From Dillenia suffruticosa (Eukaryota; Streptophyta; Magnoliopsida; Dilleniales; Dilleniaceae): a stretch of 64,000 nt of DNA. Shown here one piece after another: positions 63,969-64,000 of this stretch. Every line of letters begins with the position of its first letter. Position 1 is the stretch's first letter. The translations under genes and the position numbers were made by a program. The DNA lies in the NCBI GenBank assembly GCA_033439265.1, contig JAVTVX010000030.1, forward strand, positions 5,334,501 to 5,398,500, given 5' to 3'. Below the pieces are notes generated by a model. The model worked only from the letters and a program-made list of their open reading frames with translations, ran no database searches and was not told where the DNA came from.

Positions 63969-64000
63969 GAATCAAGCATTTTGATTTAAGAACTTTTTTT

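Overview
The window is nuclear DNA of a flowering plant, probably a eudicot. It is AT-rich, has no bacterial-style operons, and holds one intron-bearing R2R3-MYB gene, one eukaryotic tRNA-Gln gene and a dense load of plant transposable elements: Ty3/gypsy, Ty1/copia, TRIM, LINE, SINE, CACTA and hAT. Only two host genes are well supported, the tRNA-Gln at 5933-6004 (minus) and the MYB gene at 38956-40000 (plus). Everything else recognisable is mobile DNA or low-complexity spacer.

Layout. 1-6.9 kb: AT-rich spacer, two SINE copies, a decayed RTE-type LINE (3960-5375, plus) and the tRNA. 6.9-13.6 kb: an old Ty3/gypsy element of the Tat lineage with both 700-bp LTRs, no gag and a wrecked pol. 13.6-27.9 kb: spacer with several SINEs, an RNase H fragment of a LINE, a 7-bp minisatellite, a CACTA-like remnant abutting a TRIM, and a complete non-autonomous hAT element with an 8-bp target-site duplication (TSD). 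27.9-33.0 kb: a compact Reina-like chromovirus with gag, protease, RT, RNase H, integrase and chromodomain, all broken, and a 3' LTR cut to about 70 bp. 33-40.9 kb: spacer, SINEs, a strong G-quadruplex motif and the MYB gene. 40.9-48.7 kb: the youngest large element, a full-length Ty1/copia with matching 377-bp LTRs and a perfect 5-bp TSD, carrying an unexplained 180-codon ORF and a GC-rich hairpin before gag. 53.5-64 kb: a nest in which a plus-strand chromovirus was split by a minus-strand Tat element, which was itself hit by a CACTA element; two SINEs landed in the outer element.

How the parts relate. The two Tat elements (6907-13553 and 54032-61705) are diverged relatives: same LTR length, start and end motifs, the same TATA placement, and each has a short tandem array between pol and the 3' LTR. 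The CACTA element at 59731-60681 and the remnant at 17845-18675 belong to one family, with subterminal repeats, an AT-rich block, a tRNA-like block and a GC-rich block in the same order but opposite orientation. One SINE family of about 190 bp is scattered through the window in some fifteen copies, six of them with clear TSDs.

I saw no CRISPR, no operon and no obviously new defence or metabolic system. The least explained items are the pre-gag ORF and hairpin of the copia element and the tRNA-like block inside the CACTA family. All coordinates and similarities were read by eye; no alignment or database search was run.
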